A DNA stretch of 64,000 nucleotides. It comes from JANPPS01 sp964242575 (GTDB lineage: Bacteria > Pseudomonadota > Alphaproteobacteria > Acetobacterales > Acetobacteraceae). The stretch spans positions 25,368-89,367 of the forward strand of contig CAXTCN010000011.1 in NCBI GenBank assembly GCA_964242575.1, in the 5' to 3' direction. Below the pieces are notes generated by a model. It saw only the letters and a program-made list of their open reading frames with translations. It was not told the DNA's origin and did not search any database. Position numbers and translations under genes: made by a program. Positions 37,493 through 46,726 of the stretch are shown here, in pieces; the first letter of the stretch is position 1; each line of letters starts with the position of its first letter.

Positions 37493-37942
37493 ATGAGCCA
37501 ATTCCTCGGTACGCACCAGAACCGGCTAGATACCAAAGGCCGCGTCTCGATCCCGTCCACATTCCGCACGGGCCTGCGCTCCGAATCGGGCGGGGTCGCG
37601 GTGGTGCTGCGCCCATCCCATGCCCATGCATGCATCGAGGCCTGGCCGATTGAGGTGTTCAACTCCTTGGCTGCCCCGATTGACCGTTTGGACCTGTTCA
37701 GCGAGGCGCAAGACGATCTCACGACCGCGCTGTATGCGGACGCGAACTTGGTTGAGGCGGACAAGGAAGGGCGCGTGCTGCTGCCCGAGTCGCTGGTGCA
37801 GCACGCCGGCCTTACGGACACCGTTTGCTTCATGGGCAAGGGCCGCACCTTTCAAATGTGGGAACCCGCCGCCGGCGCACGCCGGCAGGCCGAGGCACGG
37901 GACCGGGCGCGTGGCGTGACCCTGCCGGGCGCAAGGCCATGA
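37493..37942 (+). CDS. mraZ: MraZ, dcw-cluster transcription regulator
   Basis: DNA-binding regulator of its own cluster, 149 residues. It contains two AbrB-like half-domains, each with the family signature: LDTKGRVSIPSTFR near residue 13 and ADKEGRVLLPESL near residue 87. ATG at 37493 is preferred over an earlier frame start because GGGGTG precedes it and the product then begins MSQFLGTHQNRLDTKGR, as in other MraZ proteins. The upstream four-copy repeat is its likely binding site. Its stop overlaps rsmH by ATGA. Confidence 0.94.
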   Translation: MSQFLGTHQNRLDTKGRVSIPSTFRTGLRSESGGVAVVLRPSHAHACIEAWPIEVFNSLAAPIDRLDLFSEAQDDLTTALYADANLVEADKEGRVLLPESLVQHAGLTDTVCFMGKGRTFQMWEPAAGARRQAEARDRARGVTLPGARP

Positions 37943-38907
37943 CGACCGAGCGGGCTGGCGCCTCTGGCCACACCCCTGTCATGTTGCCGGACGTGCTGCG
38001 CTATCTCGCGCCGCGGCCGGACGAGGTGCACTTGGACGGCACCTTCGGCGGTGGAGGCTACGCGGCAGCCATCCTCGACGCGGGCGCCACCCTGTTCGCC
38101 ATCGACCGTGACCCGGCCGCCATCGCTCGCGGCGCAGCGCTCGCAACCCAGTGTCCCGGACGGCTGCACCTGATGCAGGGGTGCTTCGGCGACATGGTGA
38201 GTCTATTAAGCGAGCGAGGTGTGGGCGCGCTGGACGGCGTCGTGCTGGACCTCGGCGTGTCGTCGTTCCAGATCGACGAGCCGGCACGCGGCTTCAGCTT
38301 TCGTGCCGACGGGCCGCTAGACATGCGCATGGCCGGCGCCGGGGCCACCGCGGCGGACCTCGTGAACCGGCTGCCGGAAGCCGAGCTTGCGGACACGCTG
38401 TACCAGCTTGGCGAGGAACGGCTGTCCCGCCGCATCGCCCGGGCTATCGTGCTGGCCCGCGCGGAAGCGCCGATCAAGACGACGTTGCAGCTAGCCGGGA
38501 TCATACGCGGCGTAGTGCCAAAGGACGGTTCGGGCATCGACCCGGCCACCCGCAGTTTCCAGGCGCTCCGCATCCGGGTGAACGACGAGCTGGAGGAAGT
38601 CGAGCGGGCGCTCGCGGCGGCGGCGGCGTTGCTGGCGCCGGGCGGGCGGCTGGTTGTGGTGTCGTTCCACTCGCTCGAGGACCGGCTGGTGAAGCGCTTC
38701 ATGCAGGGCGCCGCTGGCCGCACGCCGGCGCCGTCGCGCCATGACCCGCGTGGCCTGACGCACCGCGCAGCCCCCGACTTCACCCTGTTGACCGCCCGTG
38801 CGCAGCGGCCGGACGCCACGGAGGCGCGCGCCAACCCGCGTGCCCGCAGCGCCCGGCTCCGCGCCCTTGCCCGCCTTCGTCCATCAACCCGTCAGGATTC
38901 CGCATGA
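37939..38907 (+). CDS. rsmH: RsmH, 16S rRNA m4C1402 methyltransferase
   Basis: SAM-dependent enzyme (also called MraW) that methylates N4 of C1402 in 16S rRNA. 322 residues. HTPVMLPDVLRYL starts the fold, DGTFGGGGYAAAIL is the SAM-binding loop, and later GVSSFQIDEPARGFSF, FQALRIRVNDELEEVE and VVSFHSLEDRLVKRFM are family blocks. The start is the ATG overlapping the mraZ stop; the longer frame upstream runs through mraZ. The end overlaps ftsL by ATGA. Confidence 0.95.
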   Translation: MTTERAGASGHTPVMLPDVLRYLAPRPDEVHLDGTFGGGGYAAAILDAGATLFAIDRDPAAIARGAALATQCPGRLHLMQGCFGDMVSLLSERGVGALDGVVLDLGVSSFQIDEPARGFSFRADGPLDMRMAGAGATAADLVNRLPEAELADTLYQLGEERLSRRIARAIVLARAEAPIKTTLQLAGIIRGVVPKDGSGIDPATRSFQALRIRVNDELEEVERALAAAAALLAPGGRLVVVSFHSLEDRLVKRFMQGAAGRTPAPSRHDPRGLTHRAAPDFTLLTARAQRPDATEARANPRARSARLRALARLRPSTRQDSA

Positions 38908-39572
38908 TCCGACCGTTCACCTGCATTTGCCTCATGCTCGCCGGGGGGTCAGGGCTTTACCTGTATCAATCCAAGCACCGGGCCAGCCTGCTCGACCGTG
39001 AGATCGCGCGGGTGCTGAAGCAGACGGACGCCGCGCGGGACCGCATTGGCGTGCTCCGCACCGAGTGGGCCTTGCTGAACGAGCCGGACCGGCTGGCCGA
39101 ACTGTCGCAACAGCACCTCGGGCTGCGGCAACTAAGCCCGACGCAGTTCGTGGCGGTGGCGGACCTGGGCGCTCGCCTGTCTGCATTGACGCCAGCACCC
39201 ATGGACGAATTCGAGATGACGGCGCAGGCGCCATCGCCAGCCACGCCGCCATCGGCGCCCCCGTCCCGGTCTGCGGTTCCGGCGCCAGCCGCCCCGCCCC
39301 GCCCTGCCCCGCTCCGTACAGCATCGCGCGTTGGGCAGGAGCAGCCGCGCGCCGTGCAGGAACAACGGGAGGAGCCGACGCGCCCGCCAGTCCAGGTCGC
39401 AACTGCGACGGTGCGTCCGGTAGCCCCGCCTGCGCCCGCCGTCAGCGTCGCCACGGCCACGCCACCGCGGCCGTTGGCTGCAAGCGTGATCGGGGAGAGC
39501 GTGATACGGGCCTCGGCGCTTGGCGGCGCGCGCGCTGCGCTGCCGCCGCCCACGCCGTATGGCGCGCGCTGA
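38904..39572 (+). CDS. ftsL: FtsL-like cell division protein, long C-terminal tail
   Basis: Bitopic divisome protein in the position of ftsL. 222 residues: a membrane segment near the N-terminus (about 4-21, PFTCICLMLAGGSGLYLY), a periplasmic coiled coil (about 30-75, LLDREIARVLKQTDAARDRI) with the conserved NEPDRLAELSQQHLGL motif, and a tail of about 120 residues made mostly of Ala, Pro, Thr and Arg. FtsL proteins are commonly around 100-130 residues, so the tail is an extension. It starts inside the rsmH stop and is followed by ftsI after ten bases. Confidence 0.82.
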   Translation: MIRPFTCICLMLAGGSGLYLYQSKHRASLLDREIARVLKQTDAARDRIGVLRTEWALLNEPDRLAELSQQHLGLRQLSPTQFVAVADLGARLSALTPAPMDEFEMTAQAPSPATPPSAPPSRSAVPAPAAPPRPAPLRTASRVGQEQPRAVQEQREEPTRPPVQVATATVRPVAPPAPAVSVATATPPRPLAASVIGESVIRASALGGARAALPPPTPYGAR

Positions 39573-39582
39573 TCCGGGCCGT

Positions 39583-41505
39583 ATGACTGGCCTTCCTCCT
39601 TTGCCGCACGAACCCGCACTGCCCGGGCCGACTTCCCCTGTGGCGCCACGGCTGCACACGGCGCGCCCAGGCGCGCCGGACTTGGCGCGCCGTGCGCCGC
39701 TGGAGACGACCCGCGGACGGTTGGTGATCGCTGCGGGCGGGTTCGCGGTGCTGTTCCTGGCGGTGGTGGTGAAGCTGGCGGGGGCGACGGTGCTGTTCCC
39801 GATGACGCCGAAGCGGCTGGAGCGCCTGGCCCGGTTGCCCGACCCACAAGCGACGCAGGCCGGCGCGGGGCATGGCGCCGAGTTGGCGCCGCCGGCCAAG
39901 CCGCGCACGCGGGCCATGGTCGTGGACCGCAACGGGGAAATCCTGGCGGTCTCGCAGCCGACCGCTGGGCTGTATGCCAACCCGCGCGAAATGATCGACC
40001 CGGCCGAGGCCGCGCAGAAGCTGAAGTCGGTGCTGCCGAAGCTTGACCTCGAGACCGTGCAGGCACGGCTCAGCACGGACAAGCAGTTCGTCTATCTCGC
40101 GCGCAACATCACGCCGCGGGAGCAACTCGCGGTCAACAACCTGGGCATCCCCGGGGTGTACTTCGAACAGACGGAACGGCGGCGGTACCCGCAGGGGCGG
40201 GTGGCGGCGCACGTGGTCGGCGGCGTCGACGTGGACGCGCACGGCATCGCCGGCGTGGAGCGCGCGTTCGACCAACGCCTCCAGGAAGACGGCACGCCGC
40301 TGCGGCTCTCGATTGACGTGCGGGTGCAGGCGGTGATGCGCGACGAGCTGTTCCGGAGCATGGCGGAGTTCCGGGCTATCGGCGCGTGCGGCATCGTGAT
40401 GGACGTCCACACCGGCGAGGTGGTGGCGATGGTCAGCCTGCCGGACTACGACGCCAACAAGGCCGGCGAGGCGAACCCAGAGGAGCGGTTCAACCGCGCC
40501 GTCACGGGCATGTACGAACCTGGCAGCACGTTCAAGTTGCAGACCGCCGCGATGGCGCTCGACAGCGGCGCCGGGCGCCTGTGGAACAGCTATGACGCGG
40601 CCAACAACATCAAGATTGGCCGTTTCACGATCCAGGACTTCCAGGGCAAGCACCGGTGGCTGACGTTCCCCGAGGTGATTGCCTACTCCTCCAACCTCGG
40701 CGCCGCGCACATGGCGCAGGCAGTGGGCGCGGAGCGGCAGCGCTCGTGGCTGCAAGCGATGGGCATGTTCACTCGGGTGGGCATCGAGCTGCCGGAGCAG
40801 GGCCAGCCCATCGTGCAGCCGGCGGCGAGCTGGAAGGAGATCGCGACCATGACCGTGGGCTTCGGCCATGGCATCGCGGTCTCACCCTTGCACGTGGTGC
40901 GGGGCACGGCAGCGTTGACCAATGGCGGCGTGGTGTTCCGCCCCACGATTCTGGCGTCCGAGACAGGTGCGCCGCGGGAGGGCACGCAAATCATGCAGCC
41001 CTCGACCTCCGATACCCTGCGGCGGTTGATGCGGCTGGTGGTGACGGACGGGTACGGCAAGGCGGCGGACGTGCCAGGGTACTTCGTGGGCGGCAAGACC
41101 GGCACGGCCGAGAAGACGACGGGACACGGTTACAAGCGGAACGCCAACATCAGCGCGTTCATGTCAGTTTTCCCAATGAATGCCCCGCGCTATGCGGTTT
41201 ATTTCATGTTGGATGAGCCGAAGGGCAACGCCAGCACCGGCGGCTACTCGACCGCTGGAGCCGTAAGCGCGCCCGGCGCTGGGCGGGTGATCTCGCGGAT
41301 CGGCCCCATGCTGGGCTTGATGCCAGAGACCACGCAGGCGCCCGCGATCCAGGCAAGCCTGTCCATGCCGATGCACCCCGGCCGCCCAGCCGGCAGCGTG
41401 CCGGCAGCGCGCACGCCGGCCCGGCTTGGTCCCGCGCCCGCTATGCCGGAGGCTCCGCCCGCGCCGCGGGAGGCCGGGGCGGGCACCTCCGTTGCGGCTC
41501 GGTAG
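39583..41505 (+). CDS. ftsI: FtsI (PBP3), septal transpeptidase
   Basis: Class B penicillin-binding protein that cross-links septal peptidoglycan, 640 residues. After a cytoplasmic tail of about 45 residues comes a membrane segment (about 47-70), a non-catalytic domain, and the transpeptidase domain with the active serine in STFK (315-318), SSN (369-371) and KTG (505-507). ATG at 39583, ten bases after ftsL, is used. The C-terminus has a proline/alanine-rich stretch of some 50 residues beyond the fold. Its stop is one base before murE. Confidence 0.94.
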   Translation: MTGLPPLPHEPALPGPTSPVAPRLHTARPGAPDLARRAPLETTRGRLVIAAGGFAVLFLAVVVKLAGATVLFPMTPKRLERLARLPDPQATQAGAGHGAELAPPAKPRTRAMVVDRNGEILAVSQPTAGLYANPREMIDPAEAAQKLKSVLPKLDLETVQARLSTDKQFVYLARNITPREQLAVNNLGIPGVYFEQTERRRYPQGRVAAHVVGGVDVDAHGIAGVERAFDQRLQEDGTPLRLSIDVRVQAVMRDELFRSMAEFRAIGACGIVMDVHTGEVVAMVSLPDYDANKAGEANPEERFNRAVTGMYEPGSTFKLQTAAMALDSGAGRLWNSYDAANNIKIGRFTIQDFQGKHRWLTFPEVIAYSSNLGAAHMAQAVGAERQRSWLQAMGMFTRVGIELPEQGQPIVQPAASWKEIATMTVGFGHGIAVSPLHVVRGTAALTNGGVVFRPTILASETGAPREGTQIMQPSTSDTLRRLMRLVVTDGYGKAADVPGYFVGGKTGTAEKTTGHGYKRNANISAFMSVFPMNAPRYAVYFMLDEPKGNASTGGYSTAGAVSAPGAGRVISRIGPMLGLMPETTQAPAIQASLSMPMHPGRPAGSVPAARTPARLGPAPAMPEAPPAPREAGAGTSVAAR

Positions 41506-41506
41506 C

Positions 41507-42949
41507 ATGCTGCATGACCTTGGGATCGCAGCGCCGCCAGGCTTGCCGGACGGCATCACGGGCATGACGGCAGACAGCCGGCAGGTGCGGCCCGGGATGC
41601 TGTATGCGGCGCTGCCAGGCGTGCGGCTGGATGGGCGCGCGTTCATCGCCGACGCAGTGGCGCGCGGCGCTTCGGCGGTGCTGGCCCAGCAGGGCACGAC
41701 GTGGCCAGCAAGCGTGCCAACCCGGCCGTTGATCCTGGCCGCGCAGCCGCGCCAGGCGCTGGCCCGGCTGGCCGCGTTGCATGCCGGGCCACAGCCGAAC
41801 CTGCTGGTGGCCGTCACTGGCACCAACGGCAAGACCAGCACGGCGGAGTTCCTGCGGCAACTGCTGGCCGATGCCGGGCAACCGGCGGCAAGCCTCGGCA
41901 CCCTTGGCCTGGTTGCGCCCGGCCGGCCGCCGGTCGCTGGCCTGACCACGCCGGACCCGGTGACGCTGGCTGAGACGCTGGCCGGCCTGGCGCGGGACGG
42001 CGTGCAAGCAGTGGCGCTGGAGGCGTCCTCGCACGGGCTGGACCAGTTCCGGCTGGACGGCCTGCGGCTCACGGCAGCCGGGTTCAGCAACTTGACGCGC
42101 GACCACCTGGATTACCACGGCACCGTCGAGGCATACCGCGCGGCCAAGCTGCGGCTGTTCGCGGAGCTGTTGCCAATGGGCGCGCCGGTGGTGGCGCTGG
42201 CGGATTTGGACCCAGCGACGCTGGACGCCCTCCGCGCCATCACTGCCCGGCGTGGCTTGGCGTTGCACCTGGTTGGCGCCGGCGGAGACTTGGTCCGGCT
42301 GCATCGCGCCACGCCGCATCCGGGTGGGCAGGTGCTGGAGTTGGAGGTGGACGGACAGCCGCGTACGGTTGACTTGCCGCTGCCGGGCCGATTCCAGGCG
42401 GACAACGCGCTGCTGGCGGCGGGGCTGGCGATGGTGACCGGGCTGCCGGACGCCATGGACCGGCTGGGCCGGCTCGTTGGCGTGCGGGGCCGGATGGAGC
42501 TTGCGGCGACGCCGGACGGGGCAGCGGCCTATGTGGACTACGCGCACACGCCGGACGCGCTGCAGCGGCTGATACAGGCGCTCCGGCCGCACACGCAGGG
42601 GCGGTTGCACCTGGTGTTCGGCGCCGGCGGCGACCGTGACCCTGGCAAACGGCCGTTGATGGGCGCCGCCGCCCGCGCCGCCGACGTTGTGACGGTGACG
42701 GACGACAACCCGCGGGGCGAGGACCCGGCTGCCATCCGAAGCGCGATCCTGGCGGCTTGCCCCGGTGCGCGCGAGATCGGCGGCCGCGCCGACGCTATCG
42801 CTGCAGCGCTCCGGAGCCTTCGGCCCGGCGATGTGCTGGCCGTGGCCGGCAAAGGGCACGAGCAGGGCCAAACCGCAGGCGGCGTCACCGTGCCGTTCGA
42901 CGATGTGGCCACCGTGCGGAGCCTGGCATACGCGCGGAGCCTGGCATGA
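41507..42949 (+). CDS. murE: MurE, UDP-MurNAc-tripeptide synthetase
   Basis: Cytosolic ATP-dependent ligase adding meso-diaminopimelate to UDP-MurNAc-Ala-Glu, 480 residues. The P-loop is VTGTNGKTSTAEF near residue 106, and the DNPRGEDPAA motif selective for meso-DAP over lysine is near residue 402. GITGMTADSRQVRPGMLYAALPG is the standard N-terminal domain. ATG at 41507 is one base after the ftsI stop. It overlaps murF by ATGA. Confidence 0.95.
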   Translation: MLHDLGIAAPPGLPDGITGMTADSRQVRPGMLYAALPGVRLDGRAFIADAVARGASAVLAQQGTTWPASVPTRPLILAAQPRQALARLAALHAGPQPNLLVAVTGTNGKTSTAEFLRQLLADAGQPAASLGTLGLVAPGRPPVAGLTTPDPVTLAETLAGLARDGVQAVALEASSHGLDQFRLDGLRLTAAGFSNLTRDHLDYHGTVEAYRAAKLRLFAELLPMGAPVVALADLDPATLDALRAITARRGLALHLVGAGGDLVRLHRATPHPGGQVLELEVDGQPRTVDLPLPGRFQADNALLAAGLAMVTGLPDAMDRLGRLVGVRGRMELAATPDGAAAYVDYAHTPDALQRLIQALRPHTQGRLHLVFGAGGDRDPGKRPLMGAAARAADVVTVTDDNPRGEDPAAIRSAILAACPGAREIGGRADAIAAALRSLRPGDVLAVAGKGHEQGQTAGGVTVPFDDVATVRSLAYARSLA

Positions 42950-44295
42950 CAGCGCTCTGGACCGCTGACGCGCTGCTCCATGCCACAGGCGGCGCCGTCG
43001 CGCTGCCGTTCGCGGCCACCGGCGTGTCGATTGACAGCCGGACCGTGCAGCCGGGTGACCTGTTCGTGGCATTGGTGGGCGACACCGACGGGCACGCTTA
43101 CGTCGCGGACGCTCTGGCGCGTGGCGCGGCCGGGGCCATGGTGCATGACGCGTCCGGGCTGGACGATGCGCCGTTGCTGGTCGTGCAGGACACGTTCGCC
43201 GGGCTGCACGCGCTAGGGCGGGCCGGGCGGACCCGGTTCGGCGGCCGGGTTGTGGCGGTGACCGGCAGCGTGGGCAAGACCACGACCAAGGAGATGCTTC
43301 GCGCCGCGCTGGCCGCCTTTGGGCCGACCCACGCGGCAGAGGCGTCCTACAACAATCATTGGGGCGTGCCGCTGACCCTGGCGCGGCTGCCGGCCGACGC
43401 CGCGTATTGCGTGGCCGAGATCGGCATGAACCAGGCCGGTGAGATCGAGCCATTGGCCCGGCTAGTCCGCCCGCACGTCGCCGTCGTCACCGCCATCGCC
43501 AGCGCGCATATCGGCCACCTCGGCAGCCTTGAGGCCATCGCCGACGAAAAGGCCGCCATCCTGCGCGGGTTGCAGCCCGGCGGCATCGGCGTGCTGCCGG
43601 CCGACAGTGCCTTTCTCAGCCGCATGCAGGACACCGCCGTGTTTGAGCGCCGCACGTTCGGCTTGGCAGAGAACGCGGACGCGCGCCTGCTGCACAGCGC
43701 CGACGTTATTGAGGCGGACATTGGTGGAACGCCGGTGCGGTTCCGCATCGCAGCGCCCGGCGCGCACATGGCGATGAACACGGTGGCGGCGTTGGCGGCG
43801 TGCCACGCGCTGAAGCTCGACCCGGCACGGGCGGCGGCGGCGCTGGAGGGCTTCACGCCCATGGACGGCCGGGGCGCGCAACGGCGCATCCGGAGTGGCG
43901 ACGTGTTGTTGCTGGACGAAAGCTACAACGCCTCTGCGGCGTCCGTCCGGGCGGCGCTGGGCGTATTGAAGACACTACCTGGCCGGCGGCTGGCCGTGCT
44001 GGGAGACATGCTGGAATTGGGCGCGTTCGGCTCCGCCGAGCATGTCGGCCTCGCTAGCGACGTCACGGCGGCGGCGGACCTGCTGTATGCGTGCGGCCCC
44101 CTCATGCGGCACCTGTATGACGCCGTGCCGGAGGGCCGCCGCGGCGCGCATGCCGTTGACAGCGCCACGCTGGCGCCGATTGTCGCAGGCACCGTCCGGA
44201 CCGGGGACACGGTGCTAGTGAAGGGAAGCCTCGGCAGCCGAATGCGGCTGGTGACCGCTGCGCTTGAGGGCCATGCGCCTGGAGGGCATGGCTAG
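42946..44295 (+). CDS. murF: MurF, UDP-MurNAc-pentapeptide synthetase
   Basis: Adds D-Ala-D-Ala to the muramyl tripeptide, 449 residues. GVSIDSRTVQPGDLFVALVG opens the protein, the P-loop is VTGSVGKTTTKEM near residue 103, and EASYNNHWGVPLTLAR and LLDESYNASAASVRAAL are MurF signatures. ATG overlaps the murE stop; its TAG overlaps the GTG of mraY by one base. The substrate dipeptide is made by Ddl, encoded 7 kb downstream. Confidence 0.95.
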   Translation: MTALWTADALLHATGGAVALPFAATGVSIDSRTVQPGDLFVALVGDTDGHAYVADALARGAAGAMVHDASGLDDAPLLVVQDTFAGLHALGRAGRTRFGGRVVAVTGSVGKTTTKEMLRAALAAFGPTHAAEASYNNHWGVPLTLARLPADAAYCVAEIGMNQAGEIEPLARLVRPHVAVVTAIASAHIGHLGSLEAIADEKAAILRGLQPGGIGVLPADSAFLSRMQDTAVFERRTFGLAENADARLLHSADVIEADIGGTPVRFRIAAPGAHMAMNTVAALAACHALKLDPARAAAALEGFTPMDGRGAQRRIRSGDVLLLDESYNASAASVRAALGVLKTLPGRRLAVLGDMLELGAFGSAEHVGLASDVTAAADLLYACGPLMRHLYDAVPEGRRGAHAVDSATLAPIVAGTVRTGDTVLVKGSLGSRMRLVTAALEGHAPGGHG

Positions 44296-45383
44296 TGCTC
44301 GTGTTCCTTTCACGCGAGTTCGCGGACCAGTTCATCCTGGCGAACCTGTTCCGCTACATCACTTTCCGCTCCGGCGCGGCCTGCCTCACGGCGCTGTTTA
44401 TCAGCTTCCTGCTGGGTCCCATGGTGATCCGCTGGCTGAAATCCGTGCAGAATGGCGGACAGCCGATCCGCGTGGACGGGCCGGCCCGGCACCTCATCGA
44501 AAAGAAGGGCACGCCCACCATGGGCGGCGTGCTGATTTTGCTCTCGCTCACGGCCAGCACGCTGCTGTGGGCGGACTTGCGCAACGGCTACGTGTGGGCG
44601 GTGCTGCTGCTGACGCTCGGCTACGGCGCAATCGGGTTCGTGGACGACTTCCTGAAGCTGTCGCGGCGCAACACCCGCGGCGTGTCGGCGCGCGGCAAGC
44701 TGGCGGCGCAGGTGGCGCTGGGCCTCGGCTGCGCGGTGTGGATCGCCTACCTCACGCGCGGGCCGCTGGGCACCGGGTTGACGGTGCCGGTGTTCAAGGA
44801 GGTGCTGATCCCGCTGGGCCTGCTGTTCCCGCTGGTGGGCATGGTCGTGATGATCGGCAGCTCCAATGCGGTGAACCTCACGGACGGCCTGGACGGGCTT
44901 GCGATCGTGCCGACCATCATTGCCGCTGGGGTATTCGCGCTGATCGCCTACTTGGTCGGCAACCGGGTGTTCGCGGATTACTTGCAGTTGCACTTCGTGT
45001 CCGGGGTTGGCGAGCTTGGCGTGTTCCTCGCGGCATTGGTGGGGTCGGGCCTCGGCTTCCTGTGGTTCAACGCGCCCCCGGCGGCAGTGTTCATGGGCGA
45101 CACCGGCAGCCTGGCGCTGGGCGGCGCGCTTGGGGCCGTGGCGGTGGCGACCAAGCACGAGTTCGTGCTGGCAATCGTTGGCGGGCTGTTCGTGGTCGAG
45201 ACCGTGAGCGTCATAATCCAGGTGTTCTGGTACAAGCGCACCGGACGCCGGGTGTTCCTGATGGCGCCGCTGCACCATCACTTCGAAAAGAAGGGCTGGG
45301 CGGAGCCGACCATCGTCATCCGGTTTTGGATCGTATCCATGATCCTCGCCCTGGTGGGCCTGGCCACCTTGAAAATCCGATGA
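44295..45383 (+). CDS. mraY: MraY, phospho-MurNAc-pentapeptide translocase
   Basis: Integral membrane enzyme that makes lipid I, 362 residues and about ten membrane segments. KKGTPTMGGVLIL near residue 75, FVDDFLKLSRRNTRG near residue 115 and NAVNLTDGLDGLAIVP near residue 193 are the conserved cytoplasmic motifs, and MAPLHHHFEKKGW the C-terminal histidine motif. The start is GTG at 44295, sharing its first base with the murF stop. The end overlaps murD by ATGA. Confidence 0.95.
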   Translation: MLVFLSREFADQFILANLFRYITFRSGAACLTALFISFLLGPMVIRWLKSVQNGGQPIRVDGPARHLIEKKGTPTMGGVLILLSLTASTLLWADLRNGYVWAVLLLTLGYGAIGFVDDFLKLSRRNTRGVSARGKLAAQVALGLGCAVWIAYLTRGPLGTGLTVPVFKEVLIPLGLLFPLVGMVVMIGSSNAVNLTDGLDGLAIVPTIIAAGVFALIAYLVGNRVFADYLQLHFVSGVGELGVFLAALVGSGLGFLWFNAPPAAVFMGDTGSLALGGALGAVAVATKHEFVLAIVGGLFVVETVSVIIQVFWYKRTGRRVFLMAPLHHHFEKKGWAEPTIVIRFWIVSMILALVGLATLKIR

Positions 45384-46726
45384 AAGGCATGTTCACCGGG
45401 CAACGCTTCGCCGTCGTGGGCCTCGGCCGCAACGGCTTGCCGGTGGCGCGCGCGCTGATGGACATGGGCGGAACGGTCGGCGCGTGGGACGACAAGCCGG
45501 CGGCGCGGGCCGCGTCCGGGCTGCCGCTGCATGACCCGGCTGGCGGCTACGCCGGGTTCGACGCGCTCGTGTTGTCGCCGGGCATCCCCCACAAGCTGCC
45601 CGCGCCACATCCGGCCGCCATCGCTGCGCAGGCGGCCGGCATCCCGATCCTGTCGGATGCGGAGCTGCTGTTCCGTGCGGTGCGCGGGGTCGGCTCGGCG
45701 GCGCGCTTCGTGGGCGTCACCGGGACCAACGGCAAATCCACCACCACGGCGCTGCTGGCGCACATCCTGGACCGGGCCGGCGTTCCGGCAGCGGCGGGCG
45801 GCAACCTCGGCACGGCGGCGCTCGCGTTGCCGATGCTGGGCGACGAAGGAGTCTATGTCCTGGAGATGTCATCCTACATGCTGGAGCGGCTGGCGACGCT
45901 GCGGTTCGACGCCGGCGCGTTGCTGAACATCAGCCCAGATCACTTGGACCGGCACGGCGGCATGACAGCGTACGTCGCCGCCAAGCGCGCCATCTTCGAC
46001 CGGCAAGGCCCCGCGGACACTGCGGTGCTGGGCATCGACGACCCGGACACCGCTAGCCTTGCCGCGGCGATGCCCAATGCCGTCACCGTCTCGGGCCACC
46101 GTCCCGCCACGGTCTGGTGCGATGCCGGCGTGCTGACGGACCCAGACGGGCCCTTGTTGCGAATGGTGGACGCCCCTGCCCTGCCCGGCGCGCACAACGC
46201 GCAGAACGCCGCCGCCGCCGCCGCCCTGGCCCGGGCGCTCGGCGTGGACCGGCCTGCCATCGCGGCCGGAATCGCCGGGTTCGCCGGGCTGCCGCACCGG
46301 CAGCAGTTGGTGGCCGTGCAGGACGGGGTGGCCTGGGTGAACGACAGCAAGGCGACCAACGCGGACGCCGCCGCGCGGGCGCTGGCGTGCTACGACAACA
46401 TCGTCTGGATCGCTGGCGGGCAGGCCAAGGCTGGCGGGATCGAGGCGCTGCGGGAGCTGCTGCCGCGGGTCGCGCACGCGATGCTAATCGGCCAGGACGC
46501 CGGCGTGCTGGCCCGGACGCTCCAGGACGCCAGCGTGCCCCACACCCAAGCCGGCACGCTGGACGCGGCGGTGCCGCTGGCCCGCGCCGCCGCTGCCCGG
46601 CTGGGCGCCACGGTCGTGCTGCTGTCCCCGGCCTGCGCCAGCTTCGACCAGTTCACCGGGTTCGAGGCGCGCGGCGACCGCTTCCGGACCTTGGTGCTCA
46701 ACCACGCGCTGCGGAGGGCCTGCTGA
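45380..46726 (+). CDS. murD: MurD, UDP-MurNAc-L-alanine:D-glutamate ligase
   Basis: Adds D-glutamate to UDP-MurNAc-L-Ala, 448 residues. RFAVVGLGRNGLPVARAL is the N-terminal nucleotide-sugar domain, VTGTNGKSTTTALLAHIL the ATP-binding loop and LPHRQQLVAVQDGVAWVNDSKATN the central motif. An open frame of over a kilobase precedes the ATG but it is the shadow of mraY. The start overlaps the mraY stop and the stop shares one base with the ftsW start (TGATG). Confidence 0.95.
   Translation: MKGMFTGQRFAVVGLGRNGLPVARALMDMGGTVGAWDDKPAARAASGLPLHDPAGGYAGFDALVLSPGIPHKLPAPHPAAIAAQAAGIPILSDAELLFRAVRGVGSAARFVGVTGTNGKSTTTALLAHILDRAGVPAAAGGNLGTAALALPMLGDEGVYVLEMSSYMLERLATLRFDAGALLNISPDHLDRHGGMTAYVAAKRAIFDRQGPADTAVLGIDDPDTASLAAAMPNAVTVSGHRPATVWCDAGVLTDPDGPLLRMVDAPALPGAHNAQNAAAAAALARALGVDRPAIAAGIAGFAGLPHRQQLVAVQDGVAWVNDSKATNADAAARALACYDNIVWIAGGQAKAGGIEALRELLPRVAHAMLIGQDAGVLARTLQDASVPHTQAGTLDAAVPLARAAAARLGATVVLLSPACASFDQFTGFEARGDRFRTLVLNHALRRAC

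Noticed and set aside
44264..45379. Open frame running into murD from upstream
   Set aside because: It coincides with mraY in another frame; murD starts at 45380 where family homology begins.
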